Shown: one piece after another, positions 42,062-53,752 of the stretch
How positions within the stretch are numbered: position 1 is the stretch's first letter
Layout: each line of letters opens with the position of its first letter
From: Varroa destructor
Lineage: Eukaryota > Arthropoda > Arachnida > Mesostigmata > Varroidae
NCBI RefSeq assembly: GCF_002443255.2
Contig: NW_019211458.1
Location: 28,858,485 to 28,922,484, forward strand
Reading direction: 5' to 3'
DNA: 64,000 nt
Program-made: the position numbers and the translations under genes
Notes under the pieces: model-generated
What the model was told of the DNA's origin: nothing
Databases searched by the model: none
The model's input: only the letters and a program-made list of their open reading frames with translations

Positions 42062-43824
42062 TTTTGGTTCGTTAGAAATTCGGCATACTCAAAACTGATT
42101 TAATCCACAAAGACATAGGGAGACCGTTATCTTTGAGGCATCAGCGATCTAAACAGTTAAGAGCCCTTCCTTTTCATTAGCAACCTAACCGTGTTATAAT
42201 TAGATGAGACCTAGTGATGATATGGCAACGGTTTTTTTCGGCGGAGCTTTTGAACCACGGTAAATATATGCAGTGTCAATTAGTGATTGCATTATCAGGT
42301 ATGGAGTAGGTGTTTGTGAAAAGGACATCTTCTGCGATCCAACAGGTTTGAAATGTAAAAGGGAACGGGACAGCGGACCCTTGACGTTTATAGCTAAACG
42401 ACTTTTTTTCCTATGAAACAGATTTCCTAGTCCAACATGATGTGCGTCGTAGCACGTATGGTCTACCCCAGTCGGCAGAGAGTTGACCTCGAAAACAACG
42501 ATCGCAACATATGTGCACAAACAGGTCACAATGAACAAGAGTGCAATGAGGGATTTGGCCTAGGCTAGGATCATGGACCTCGAGAAGCATTTTTGAAACG
42601 AACCGTGAAAATACGGGCTGGGCTAAGTCGCTGTAGGCATTACTTCAACGCAAAAAGCTACAGTACATAATTGTGTGTGAGCAAGTACAAATTTTCATAC
42701 GTTTATCTAAAGCATATCTCTTTTTATTTTTTTTTTCTATTTTTAGAAAGGGAATGTATTTGATTTTAAAAAGAGAATACAAAAACATTTTTCTTTAGAA
42801 TCATCTTAATCAGACACAAGCAAAATGATTAAATCCAACCGATATGTACGAAAAAATGTTGTAAAATTGAGAACTCGCAACCCGCTGTCGATGAGTTTAT
42901 ACTTCACATCAATCCGTACAAAGCTCGTCATTTATAAGCCTACTCGCCCTCATCTCTGTGAGTTTAACCGTCATTCTAAGCTTTGAAGCTACAATTACAT
43001 TTTAATTTTATTTTTTCTTCATGCTACTGCACTGAAGGGCCACTGCGATACGCATGCTTTCTCTTGTTGGAAATAGCAGTAGCCATGATAGAGAAGCAAC
43101 GGCAACAGCGTATGTAAGCTACCTGACATTAATAAGCATGTCTTGTCCGTTTGTCCTTTCTAGTGACTCTGTCTAATTCGTGGCTTTTAGAAAAAAAAGA
43201 TTCCCTAATTAAAACCATCCAAGTCACGTTAAAGGTCTCTAAAGCTAATATTTTTAATGTATATCTCAAATATAGGCCGCATATTTTTTGACGTCGATGA
43301 GCATGATATATGAGTTTTATACTTAGTAAACGGAAAGCACGGCATCAGAAAATCGGCTCTTCTTCAAACTTGTCTCATCTCCATACTTTCCTCGCTAATA
43401 CGCCAGTTGTAGAAGGAGATAGAAAGTGCTGGGCAGAACGCAAAAAAATACGGAAAGAAAGGGAAGATCTAGCATCGAGGGTATTCTTTGCTTCTCAAGC
43501 CCCACGTTTGGTTCCCTTCTGCTGCACGCCTTTTGGCACTGTACGTTCAGCAAAAAAAAACGAGCCCGTGCACTAACTTTAGGCTGCAGTAAGAGAAATT
43601 ACCACGAACGTATGATTTGCAACCTTCTACTTCCTGCAAAGACCAGCTTATACGGCTTGCTCTTGCGAAGGATCTTTATGGTCCGCTCATCTACGTAGCT
43701 TGTTCTGCAATTCATGCAGTCGTTTGCGCATTCTGCATGCTGACAGGCTTTAAGCTCTACCTAGTTTGGCGGTAGTGGTCTTGGACATGGTGGAGTTTTC
43801 GTTCCTTGGAGCTGTTTTCTACGA

Positions 43825-43962
43825 ATGACCAATGATCGGAAAACCGACATTTCAATGTCGATTTCAATTTCAAAACAGCCAGTGGTCAGGGAGAGCTCCC
43901 GCTTTAGGAATGAGGATGGACGACGGCTGGACGCTGATGTCGAGAGCGCTACCCGCCCCCCT
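43825..43962 (+). CDS. Candidate first coding exon of a small gene, product unknown
   Basis: ATG at 43825 opens 46 codons to a donor (GTGAGT at 43963) in phase 0; unspliced, the frame runs on to TAG at 43993-43995 (56 residues). The frame is open upstream to a TAG at 43762, so an acceptor near 43764 could instead make this an internal exon. After a Ser/Ile stretch, residues 19-46 are hydrophilic and strongly charged, rich in Arg, Glu and Asp, with about two thirds of third positions G or C over that part. A strong acceptor follows 175 bp after the donor at 44137. No signal peptide or known motif was seen. The identity is unknown, and a chance frame in a G+C-rich patch is the main alternative. 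Confidence 0.27.
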
Positions 43963-44137
43963 GTGAGTGCAACTGCCCTTTTTTTACTGTGTTAGAAAGC
44001 AAGGTGTTCAATAACACTTGGTGGCCAGTAGGCAGTCCCGTCGCAGAAGCGGGAACATATGACTCGCCATTTATTGGCGAAAATGTTTCAAGCCGTCCAT
44101 GGCCGCATGGCATTTTTTCATATTTTTCCCTTATCAG

Positions 44138-44221
44138 CACTCAGTCAGTGTTCACTTTCCGTCTGCCTACTCAGCACTCATCTTCCATTCGATGTCGACG
44201 GAGCCGAAAACACCCTTATGA
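44138..44221 (+). CDS. Candidate terminal exon paired with the exon at 43825-43962
   Basis: The acceptor at 44136-44137 follows a strong pyrimidine tract (atatttttcccttatcag). Joined in phase 0 to 43962 it adds 27 codons and stops at TGA 44219-44221, giving a 73-residue product. A second acceptor at 44173-44174 and two other open frames over the same DNA (to 44294 and to 44418) mean that the phase, and so the protein, is uncertain. The frame reaching 44418 has an AAG/GTAAAC donor-like site near 44400. The strong evidence is the 3' splice site itself; the coding frame is a guess. Confidence 0.2.
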   Translation, partial: HSVSVHFPSAYSALIFHSMSTEPKTPL

Positions 44222-44929
44222 CGGAAAAGAAACAGGGACCGATGCTTTCTCTTTTTCGTTACCGGAGTCCTCCTGTTCCACCCTCCTTATTTAGAAACAA
44301 AAGTGAACGAAAAAAAGTTAACGGACGACGAGTAGTTAGGGCTTCATATAGGGTGAAGGGTGACGCACCGCTACTGGTGAATGATGGTCTCCTTGTGAAG
44401 GTAAACGACGTGACATAAGTATGACTCATGAAGGCACCCTCTTGGGCTTTCTCTGTTACACCACCGACCACTGGGACAGTTATGGTGACGGCGTTGTTAA
44501 AGTTCACAAGGGTGGTATATGGTGAAAGGGTTGTTTAAAGGTTGCTTAGGGGTTCTAATTTGTGTAATTATTTAAGGATTTGGCCACAGATAATCTGAGA
44601 TTTAGGGCACATGAGTTACATTGTCGCGTTTCCCTGATCTGCGATGCCCTTACATAAAAATCATAGCATGTAATGAATCAAGCACATCATGACGTTCGCC
44701 GGAATAACTTATGGCTTGTACATACATGCGGCGATCCGATTACTTTGATCCCACTTCATATTATTATCTTTTAAAAAAAGAAAGTTATCTGGTACAATCT
44801 CCCTCATAATTCCACCGATTTTACCATTTTATACCTGCAGGAGGTGAGTTCGGAGTTAATAATACCTGATCGAATGCAAGTTTCCTGTTGTCGCTCTGAG
44901 GTAATGAGGTAACAGGATTATTTTTTCAG

Positions 44930-45082
44930 TGTGTGTTTGTACGTGTTGAAATGGCCAGATCGAGTCACGAAGTCTGCGTGCGTTCGCTAGTTTTGTCGGC
45001 CTTTGACGCTTCACTTCCTGGCTGTTGGTCTCCCGGGAATAATTTAGTTAATAATAGCAGACGTCTGTCTTTGCAGGCTTGA
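44930..45082 (+). CDS. Short open frame after a 3' splice-like site
   Basis: An acceptor-like site (attattttttcag, AG at 44928-44929) is followed by a frame open for about 50 codons. Inside it, ATG at 44951 sits in a strong start context (G at -3, G at +4) and gives 43 residues ending at TGA 45080-45082, overlapping the acceptor of the next candidate exon by a few bases. The peptide is hydrophilic and Ser-rich, with Cys at residues 9 and 25. No good donor lies inside it, so linkage to the 45077 exon is not shown. It may be an upstream ORF, part of an intron or chance. Confidence 0.13.
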   Translation, partial: CVFVRVEMARSSHEVCVRSLVLSAFDASLPGCWSPGNNLVNNSRRLSLQA

Positions 45083-45406
45083 TGAGGCCCTCAATGTTCG
45101 ACAGTAAGAGCTTTGCCTGGACCAAAAAGTGCCAGTGCCTGCCCATCCTTCGAAGCCTATACTATTCGGCCCCCAAGAGCCGCGCAAAGGATTATTCCAT
45201 TTTTACTCCTATTTCGATCCGCGTTCACTTGCACAAATCACACCAGCCGAAGCGCCTTCTCTGGTCGAGCGATGGAGCGAAGGTTGACCCTGATTTGCTA
45301 AGCTCAACTGAAACTGCTATCATTCGTAGACAATGGTACGCCCATTGCTGCTTGTATGACTATTTACACGATATATTTACGATGTATCATCACAAGATAG
45401 CCATGA
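45077..45406 (+). CDS. Candidate 330-nt internal exon, product unknown
   Basis: A pyrimidine-rich acceptor (cgtctgtctttgcag, AG at 45075-45076) and a strong donor (A followed by GTAAGTA at 45407) bracket a frame open for the whole 330 nt. It begins with two bases of a split codon and ends with one, so it is phase 1 on both sides and symmetric. The peptide of about 109 residues is basic in its first two thirds, with Cys pairs near the start (KKCQC) and later (HCC). Third positions are G+C-rich over the first 65 or so codons and drop afterwards. A shorter open frame overlaps at 45113-45301 with lower G+C at third positions. I recognise no domain. It closes a 1.6-kb run of splice-like signals starting near 43.8 kb. 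Confidence 0.3.
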
Positions 45407-48400
45407 GTAAGTATTCGAGAAACAGGGGGCATACTTTTTTACCAAGTTAGCTTTTGCTATCGACTATTACCGGTGTTAGCAGTGGAGATGATACGGAACG
45501 ATACGTGGGCTTTTAATGAATATGCGCCGCTAGTGTTCCCAGCTGCTGCATACGGAAAAGCAATTGTTAAATCTCGGCCCCCTGCAATTGTACCCGGACC
45601 GCATTCCGCTCCATGTTACCGCCAACGTTATCAGTATGATTCATTGAGACGAAAAGAACAGATTCAATATATATATATACACGCTACCTTATGGCAGCCT
45701 AATAGACTTCCAGCCTCTTCGAAGAGGCCACAGCCAGTTTCCATATTCTTATTGCTTTTTCGGTCACCTATCCGCAGATAGTCTTGAACGATTGTTTCAT
45801 TCAACGACATGTGAATGAGTTTAAGACCCACCCAGAGTTTCTACGCGATACACGTTGGAGAGACGTGTGGAGTTTAAACGTATGATTTAGATAAAAGTCT
45901 GCACGCGATGACGCAATGCCATCTTTATGATTTCATGTTACTTGTTTTCGGTCTTACGTTGATCGTAACGTCAATATTTTTGGTGTTGCTCCCGGCACTT
46001 TTGTGACTCTCTTTGTGTGAATGGCTCACTTCGCTAGAGGTCATATGATCCTCTTGGAGCTCCTGCTAGCTTCTTTATGGGTTATCACTGCTTCTATTAA
46101 GTGATTGACTATCCATGTAAAAGCGTTCGCTTAGTGATCAGCTGACGGGGCAGTGGATTACAAGCGAGCTATCTACACACACGCCACTAATAACATGTGC
46201 AAAAAACTATTATTTTTCGTCTACAAATTCAAACACACACGCACATACTTTTGTCCTTGGACAATCTTGTACAACTTCACTGCGTCTCAGTTAGTCGAAC
46301 AAGTGATATTTGCCATATTGGCTATCGTTGGATGCTCTTACCTACGACTAGCATTAATTAAGGCTTACATGCAGCTAGAAATCCCGAAAGCAGCATGATC
46401 GACCTTGTTTGCGTCGAATTCATTCACAATCTGGGCAGTTATCCACAACCCTGTCCATAATGTCTGTCACTCTTTTCATTTAGGTAGATACCTTTAAGTC
46501 TTAGAAGTGTACCCGGTGTCTTTTGACACGCAGCCAAAGACCTCGATCTTGGTATCGGGATTGGTCTTGCCGATGACAAAAGACATAAATACGATAGGAC
46601 AGAGAATACTGCGCGGGAGCAAATCCTAGACGATAGCAGAACCGAGCTACCTCTATATTATGACAGTTTCCCTTCATAGAATAACAGGCGACATATCAGG
46701 ACAAAGGTGCCATGGGCAAATAATTGGCAAACCAAAGACCTCGGGATAAACTGGATAAAGTGGGAAAAATAGAACAACTGAGATCAACAGAAAATATTGG
46801 TTTGGAATTGGAGCGCGTACTGTCAACACGTACATTGTCCTGTGACCGCATCTATTGTTACAAATGGTGATGTAATTCCAAATGTATCCATCGGTTGCGT
46901 AGCGCTTTTATAAATAACTGGCCCGGCGGTTGTAAAAACGACAGAGAATGCAGGGAGTTAGCGTGTAACTTTACCAGACGCCAGCCGTTAGCCACAAACC
47001 ATTTTCGGTCGGCCGTGAAAAACTTTCTATTTTTATATTTCGTTCACAAAGTCTCGCTTACTCCAAAATACGGCAATACGAAATGTGACAACGCAAAAAG
47101 GGAACAGATCCACCGCGGTAAAGTCGAACTGCGACGCTGTGAAGTCTAAACGATCTACCTTTGCATCGCGCTACGCGGCCAGCGCATTAGTGACATGTTT
47201 CAGCCAATGTCGAAGTTCTGATATTCGCGCCCCCTGAAAAATGCGCGTTGGCGCGAAAAGGGTATGAAGATAAGCGCAAGTTGTACGTTTAAGGTCGTTG
47301 GAACACCTCCAAAATGGGCAAACCAGATGCATTTTGCCTCCGGAATTATATTCGCTAAACCTTCTTTCGCGCACCTTTTACTGTACCCCGCCTCAACAGC
47401 TGGTTGGTCGCAGGGCTGTTGTTTCTCTGATACTCTAGGCAACCACGGCAATCGCCTACTATCGAATGAGAATTCATTTCTATTCGACTTACTGCTACAA
47501 CCTACTGGGGTCCTGCAGCAGTGAAGCTCTGTAAACCACTTTTTGTTGGCCTCATACTGCCAGGGGCTTTTCTTTCTTCATGTTGGGGTTTGAAGTGTTC
47601 TAACTGTGCGATGCGGTACCGCCGTTTGGTTCCAATAGATAGATTGGCTTTGCCAAATCAAATGGAGAGATTAAGTTGAGCTGTTGTCGTGTTGTGCTTT
47701 AGCCGGCAGAGACAGTGGGGCCTCATTGGTCCTGCCCGTTTCATATGACCGCACCGAGAGCAATCTGGTATTTTGAAACGTTTGAAATGACGTTTGCTCT
47801 TAGGAAGGCGTGTTTTTTGTCCAATCTAGCGTCTGGGTTGTGTCTCTTGAATTGTTGTCGTGATAAGTAGTGCGAAATAGGACACAGACAGGCCAGGGAC
47901 GAATGTACATTTCTGATGGTGGAAAGTACTAGATTTATGACATATATATGTAATATAAAATTAAAAAAGACATGTATACTGATTACTTCTTCCCGCTGAC
48001 AGACTAATAGAATACAATATGTAATGCAAACGTAACATGCGTTCCTGTGTAATGTACGTATTTGTCAGGTGTCGTAGCCTGTAGAATTGAGAAAACAGGT
48101 GGCATTTACTGGTATGGTTTTTTAAGAAGCAATTACGTCAGAGGAAGTGAATAATTAGTATTGAACGGTTGAGATGAATATAAACAACAACTTCGTAGCA
48201 TTATATAAACAAGTGTAAAGTTTTGTAGGTGATACGGTGCCTAGAATTAAAATAGGCCTGTTATTACTGATCAATATTACATATATGCAGTTCTGCTGCA
48301 CTACCTGCTTTTACATAACAAAACAAAGGCAATTACACATGAGGAAGCGGGACCTTTCTTCATCGATTTCACGCTTGCTACACCAACTGGCGTTCATGAT

Positions 48401-50228
48401 CTGGCCATCGTGCTCGTAAACAGAAAATAATTTAACTTAACCGCATGATCCGTATTGCGTTGCCTTACGTAAAAGTCTCCGGTGCTTATGTTCTGTGTGT
48501 TATGTTTCTCATGGAGAATGGGACAAAGTCTGTCAAGGACGCGGCCAGCCAGGAGCCTATTTTTCGTATTTCCAGGATCATATCCCAACCGGCCCTCCTT
48601 CGAGTCAACAGCCGGTCCAGTGCCCGGAATACCTCGAGCCACTGAGTACATTCATCTCCTTTCTGCCTTTGTGTTATACTCTAGCCGACGATTCCCAGTT
48701 CAAGTCTGGGAAGTAATCGTTGCTTGCTGGGATCTTCAATCCCAAATATCCTTACTCCGGCTAAGTCTCGCTGAAAGCATTTCGAAAGGTAAGTCAATTG
48801 GGTGAAAACGGATAAATGAACTTGGACGACATTACGGCGAAAATTGCCGTCGCATCAAAAGCGGCTTTTGCCGCAGTTGTACTGGCAGCGCTTCTACGGA
48901 AATAGTGACGGTCCCCCTTCGGGACACTGGCAAATCTGAGGGGATCCCGATTTAATACTCGTAGATTTACAGAATATACGGCAATTATAGCACTATTAGT
49001 GATAATATTGAAATAGTATATCAGGCAATTTGCTTTGGGTGTCTGAACTTCTGTGAACTGTAGCACTGATAGTGGCAGATGCGGAATGTATCTGGCTGTT
49101 GGCTGAGAAGGTGGCAACGGCCACGAGATTGGTTTGGCAATGGGAGCCTAAACTAGGGTCGTGTTGAAGGTGCTCAATGAGCCATATACAGCATGGATGT
49201 TGCTTGTCAACTAATTTTAGCTAGCGTTGTACAGCGCATATAAAAGAAACGAATTACGCACCGTTCCTTGAACTGACCTAGACCTAGTGTGCTGGACTTA
49301 TTCTCTGTCTGAACCGATTCCTAGGCAAGGTCATGAATCCGCTTGTGTCTATCTGCTTATCTACGGTTACTGATAGGAATGGTGCTGCTTGTATTCTCAT
49401 TTGAAACGGATACATTTTTATTTACGGACAATTTATAGATGTGTTGCAGATGTATACCTTACATATATGTAATATGATTGGTAATTGCTATAAATGGCTA
49501 TATAGATAGCACTGCATTAGCTGAACATGCGCTTGTCATTCAATTGGTTGGTTGATATTTAAACCTGAAATTTATTTTTACCGCATTATGTTTACCGCAT
49601 ATATATCGCACAAATGTGGGTCGTAAAATTGTCTTATGATATCCTCCCCAATTTAGCGGTACGGCAATATCCGAAAGTAATGGGCAATGCGGCCCATGTG
49701 CATACACATGTAAATACTACGGTAATAGCTAACGTGCCGTAAGAGCTGGAGATGACTAAGAACAGTAAAGCCTTAGATAATTACTTGACCAGCCTTCTCA
49801 TTATCTATTGACATAAGTATCAGCACAAATCGAACCTCCAGCTGTTCGCTTTCTCCCTTCGCCTGCCTCCCCTTGACCGAGTCGTATGTATCGTACCTGC
49901 TGTTACGAGTATTAGCAGTACTACGGGACGAAGTGTTAGAAGAGATTTTGGCTGTCTCGCTACCGAGTAAATGAGGAGGGTTGCTTAGCAATGTACGCTG
50001 AATCATATGCTAGCAGGAACCGCACTGGCAGCAACAAGGAAAAGCTTATCACACTTATCAACAACGACGACCGACTGTATTGTTTAACCCGTTGATGAGT
50101 CGTCCGTGGGTGAAATCATTGGGGGTAAAAGCATCCCAGCGCAACGTCGACTGCGGAAATCGGCTGTAATTTATTGCCCCGTTGTTGCTCTGACAGTGCA
50201 TCTTGGAGCGATAGCTGAGTTAATTATC

Positions 50229-50256
50229 TGAAAATTACCTGATTCAGTAATTTTCA
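50229..50256. repeat. Hairpin, 10-bp arms and 8-nt loop
   Basis: tgaaaattac and gtaattttca are exact reverse complements around an 8-base loop. A/T-rich, function unknown. Confidence 0.6.
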
Positions 50257-51309
50257 TTCGCATGACAATGCTAAATGTTTACGTACAACTTTTTCGTAGG
50301 AAATTTAGCGTGTATAGCATTTTGCATTGTTAGAAAAAAGACGGTGTATGGAAGGTGCTTGCTGGGTTTTCAGTGTTGTACGATCGCGTGGGGTACTGAA
50401 ACTTTATTTGAGCTGAACCTAATTAAGACAGATGGCAGCAATGGGAAAAAGACGGAAATTTCATAAGCGGATTCAAAAAAAGATCACAAATGTCGGATCC
50501 TCTTTTGGGCTGTTTCCAAGATCACAAACTGCGCGATATGTTGATAATTATCAGCAACATTTTGCCGACAACTACCCCAGTTGTCATCCAGTAGGCGTCA
50601 TGAACGCCTTTGTCATCATTTGTGGATGTTTGTTTTTGCTATTACTCAAAGATAAAGTGAAATAATATATAACAAATGTGAAATTTACAGAATCCTTTAT
50701 CTTAATGATAGAATAAATGCTGGGTAACCAAAGTATTTTACATTGTCAATCAGAAATTGGGTCTGTTCGTGTGAAATACACAAATGTTATTTACATCGTA
50801 TCGATAAGTGATAGACAGTCGCACCGAGCTGACACTTACTCGTTGAAAACAGAGTACGTTACCAGAAGATTTAGAAGTATTTAAGTGTAAGCCCCTAAAA
50901 GTAAATAAAGCCATGTGCGTACATAAATCATAATTATCCCTATAGCTGCTCCCACAGCCCAGGAATCGCTGACTGAGAGATTAATTGCTGTTGCATAGTA
51001 GTATGGCCGTGCAGATAAGTCGAGCAAGATCCTCCTCGATTACATCCCTGATGGAAATAAGTCGATACGATGCGTAAGAAAAGAGAGAATACCAGAGACT
51101 TGATCACGTAGAAATTAAAGCTAAGAGTGCGATAACGGAAAGAGTCAAATAGGAACGAAAAAAATGCGCCCGATAGATGCGTGTGTGAAACAGGGAGAGA
51201 AGAAGGAAATAAACATAACAAAAAAGGCGATCTCGTAGATGTCGGTTGCCTTGCCTATTTCAAGCGGTAAGATCAGTAGTGTACGTCGCTGCGAACCCAG
51301 GTAACGTGA

Positions 51310-51333
51310 ATATGGCCACTGTGGTGGCCATAT
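51310..51333. repeat. Hairpin, 10-bp arms and 4-nt loop
   Basis: atatggccac and gtggccatat are separated by tgtg. No U-run follows, so no terminator reading is suggested. Confidence 0.7.
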
Positions 51334-52010
51334 GATGGTAGCAAGGCCGTCCTCTTCTCCTGTGTGAAGTCTCGCTATGGGCAAATATAGGACAGAGCTC
51401 GTAGAATAGCCGTTGGGGTTCGTCCCACAGCAAGTTGCGCATATGGGAGCCTAGCCACCACTGAAAACCATGGTGACTTCTGCCAGAGGCTGGATCCCAT
51501 AGCAATTGTAGAGCTGCCGTAGTCAGCATTTAGCGACTACGGCGATCCCGAGTTCTCATTTCGCATCTGCTGCTTATGGCCCATTTAGTGCCGCAGCGAA
51601 AATTGCCAAAAGTGACCACAGCTGTGCGGGCCAAAAATAAATGATGCTTATATGAAAGGGAGAGATCAAAGTGTCGTAATGGGGCTGACGCCTGCATGCA
51701 AGCATGCCCGTAACACTACACAGCTGCGTCGCACACGTTCATGAGATGCGAGACCTTATGTGAAACAACGGGTTGACTGGACGCTGAATTGAGGCATAGC
51801 GCTGAAAACTTAGTAGGTTGCAAAGCAAGTAAGTTGTCATTAGGCGCCCCGTGACTTTTGTTATACAGTTCTTTAAGTACAGCAATAAGTTGAACAGAGT
51901 AAACGTCCGTCTATGTAAAGCCGCTGGTACCATGACAGAAAAGGAAATGTTGTGCTGACCTTCTCTAATGAACTGTGAATGTTTATAGCTTTGTTCTCTG
52001 TTCATTTCAG

Positions 52011-52132
52011 CTTTATCCCAATTCCCATCCGCAGACCTATTGAACTCCGTCGATGTCCTTCGTCAATACCCATGACTAGCGTCTCACGTCCCGCTGAGCA
52101 CCGGGGACATCGGAACCACGGCAAGAAGAGCA
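52011..52132 (+). CDS. Candidate exon after a strong 3' splice site
   Basis: The acceptor at 52009-52010 has a long T/C tract (ttctctgttcatttcag) and is one of the best in the window. Two readings compete. In phase 1 it encodes 20 residues, LSQFPSADLLNSVDVLRQYP, then TGA at 52073-52075, which would be a C-terminal exon. In phase 2 the frame is open to a donor (GTAAGC at 52133), encoding 40 residues that are Pro/Arg-rich and basic. A variant polyadenylation signal (attaaa) at about 52177 suits the terminal-exon reading. It lies 1.4 kb left of the receptor-like exon, but neither reading gives the phase that exon needs, so they may belong to different transcripts. Confidence 0.25.
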
Positions 52133-53029
52133 GTAAGCAGATGCCAAAAGAAAAAAACAACCAATTACGTCAAGAATTAAATTACTAAACTGCACCGTAA
52201 TACATCATTAGCAATATTATCGACAATATCAACTGACGTTCATGTCCGTATTCACAGAGCGTAAGCAGAAACGAGTATCGTAGTATTCAAGCTTGTGAAG
52301 ATTCAAAATTCAACTCCTATCAGAGCTATACCAACGAAAATCACTAGCAAGCGAACAAAATCTCGAAAATAGCTATTTGACCAGATAAATTGAGCCAACA
52401 TAGCATTACTCATCTCAGCACGCAACCACTTGATTATTAGAAAAAGTAACAAATCGGCACGACCCATTATCGTAATCAGTGTTAGATGATAACAGCAGCA
52501 GCAACAGTAACACCATCATAAACATCAGCAATGTCACAATCGCTCTCGCAGGCATCATCGCTAGGTCGGGGCTAATCCTTTATCTCGTAACGATTTTCTT
52601 CGTATAATTACTTCATAGCCATCGTCGAGCCGATAGCCCGGCCAAACGTCAACACTCCAAGCGTAGACAATCATCGTTGTGCATTTCCATACGGGCTCAC
52701 AGTGAGACGTCTTCATTTTCGTCTGTTACGTGACAACGGGTACAAGCAATAAAACAGCAATAGCATCGCACCGAACCATCATCGTTGGCGCCGATTGCGG
52801 CTTAATCGTTCTTCAAGTGGTTCCTTTTTAACCGTGCCTGTCGTTCAACTACGTCGAGCACCGACGTAACAACAATACCTTCACGTTGTGTCGGCGTGAT
52901 TCCAGCAACCGTGCAAGCTTTTCGATTCGAATGCGATAACACGTGACAAATAGAGGCCGGTGTCTCGAAAGAAAGTGGGACCAGTTGAAGATGGCTGCAG
53001 GAAGGACAAGGATCATACCGACGCAACTT

Positions 53030-53112
53030 CCCTAAGCGGCGCTGTGAGGGCGTCCCGTCGGCCGAATCCCGTCGTGGGAGCGGGGTAGGACCAGAACGGG
53101 CCGCGCGCGGTG
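53030..53112. promoter_or_regulatory. Small CpG-rich patch upstream of the receptor-like exon
   Basis: Unusually rich in C, G and CpG for this window (including ggccgcgcgcgg) and ends about 470 bp left of 53578. It could mark a promoter or untranslated first exon. No TATA box or clear initiator was identified; the regulatory role is inference. Confidence 0.2.
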
Positions 53113-53577
53113 CTCAACATCAACATTTTGTTCGAAGGATTTTCAAAACATCACCAGCCAAAGCGGACTCGTTGCAACACAGAGTAATATGCGACTTGCA
53201 TCTGTCGTTGTATATCTGACAGTGAGATCTCAACGACGCAAAAAGGCCAGAGGAAGAGAATACAACGACGTTGACGGATAACTGTATAACACATACGGGA
53301 ATACTAGACCAAGAGGATGAAAGAGACAACGTCTGATAGAAGAAAATTGCACCAGACATAAGGGGAACCTGAGACTGAGAGCAAGGAAAAGGTCAGAGCG
53401 CTAAAGGAGTCAATTAAGTTGGACGGAAAAAGCTGACATAAACATTGCAAAATTGAAAACCATTAAAAAAAGATAAGAGGACAATTAAATCATATAAATA
53501 ACAACACATCATCCATTATTATCCAGCGATTAATAATAGTTTCTACGATAAAAGGCACAGTGACATCTGTTCATCAG

Positions 53578-53752
53578 CATGCTGCATCACATGATCAAAC
53601 GGGAGGATTCGAACTCTTCAATCGGGTCCTCCTCCACACCTCCGCCAATGCTGTCGGCGTACTCAGAAGCCGCAACGGCGCTGTACAACAATGTCGTCAA
53701 GAGGTCCATCTCGCCCAATCAGGAAGAGCACATGAGCTTCATCAGCGAATTC
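53578..53752 (+). CDS. Internal exon of a nuclear-receptor-like gene (hinge to helix 1 of the ligand-binding domain)
   Basis: A 175-nt stretch lies between an acceptor (CAG at 53575-53577) and a perfect donor (GTAAGT at 53753). It carries one base of a split codon plus 58 codons and ends in phase 0. An acceptor at 53560 would place TGA in frame, so 53577 is the better choice. Residues 6-9 are IKRE, a SUMO-type motif (hydrophobic-K-x-E). Residues 11-23 are Ser/Pro-rich, as in hinge regions. The last 16 residues, SISPNQEEHMSFISEF, resemble the start of helix 1 in EcR/LXR receptors (S-P-x-Q-E-E-hydrophobic pattern, compared from memory). From residue 11, 36 of 48 third positions are G or C, well above the surroundings. 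A second frame is also open but gives a less receptor-like peptide. No zinc-finger exon was seen upstream and no remaining ligand-binding-domain exon downstream, so flanking introns would be long. The ATG at 53579 could be a start if this were a first coding exon. The family name is inference. Confidence 0.5.

Larger units (their letters stand above)
38000..43764. other. No supported gene apart from the 40442 exon
   Basis: A/T-rich with scattered short frames. It contains the G-rich tract, the strong acceptor at 40441 and the 42016 direct repeat. A minus-strand AAG/GTAAGT donor lies near 39513 without a convincing exon. Confidence 0.5.
45407..52010. other. No supported gene
   Basis: Patches at 47.2-47.5 kb and 48.45-48.8 kb have several overlapping open frames on both strands, which points to few stop codons rather than to one real protein. 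Two short hairpins (50.2 and 51.3 kb) are listed separately. Confidence 0.5.

Noticed and set aside
48693..48711. tRNA T-arm-like hairpin (tcccag / ttcaagt / ctggga)
   Set aside because: The stem and 7-base loop look like a T-arm, but no matching acceptor stem, D-arm or A-box lies upstream at the right distance.
48445..48805. Three overlapping plus-strand frames
   Set aside because: All three frames being open together indicates stop-poor composition, not a specific gene.
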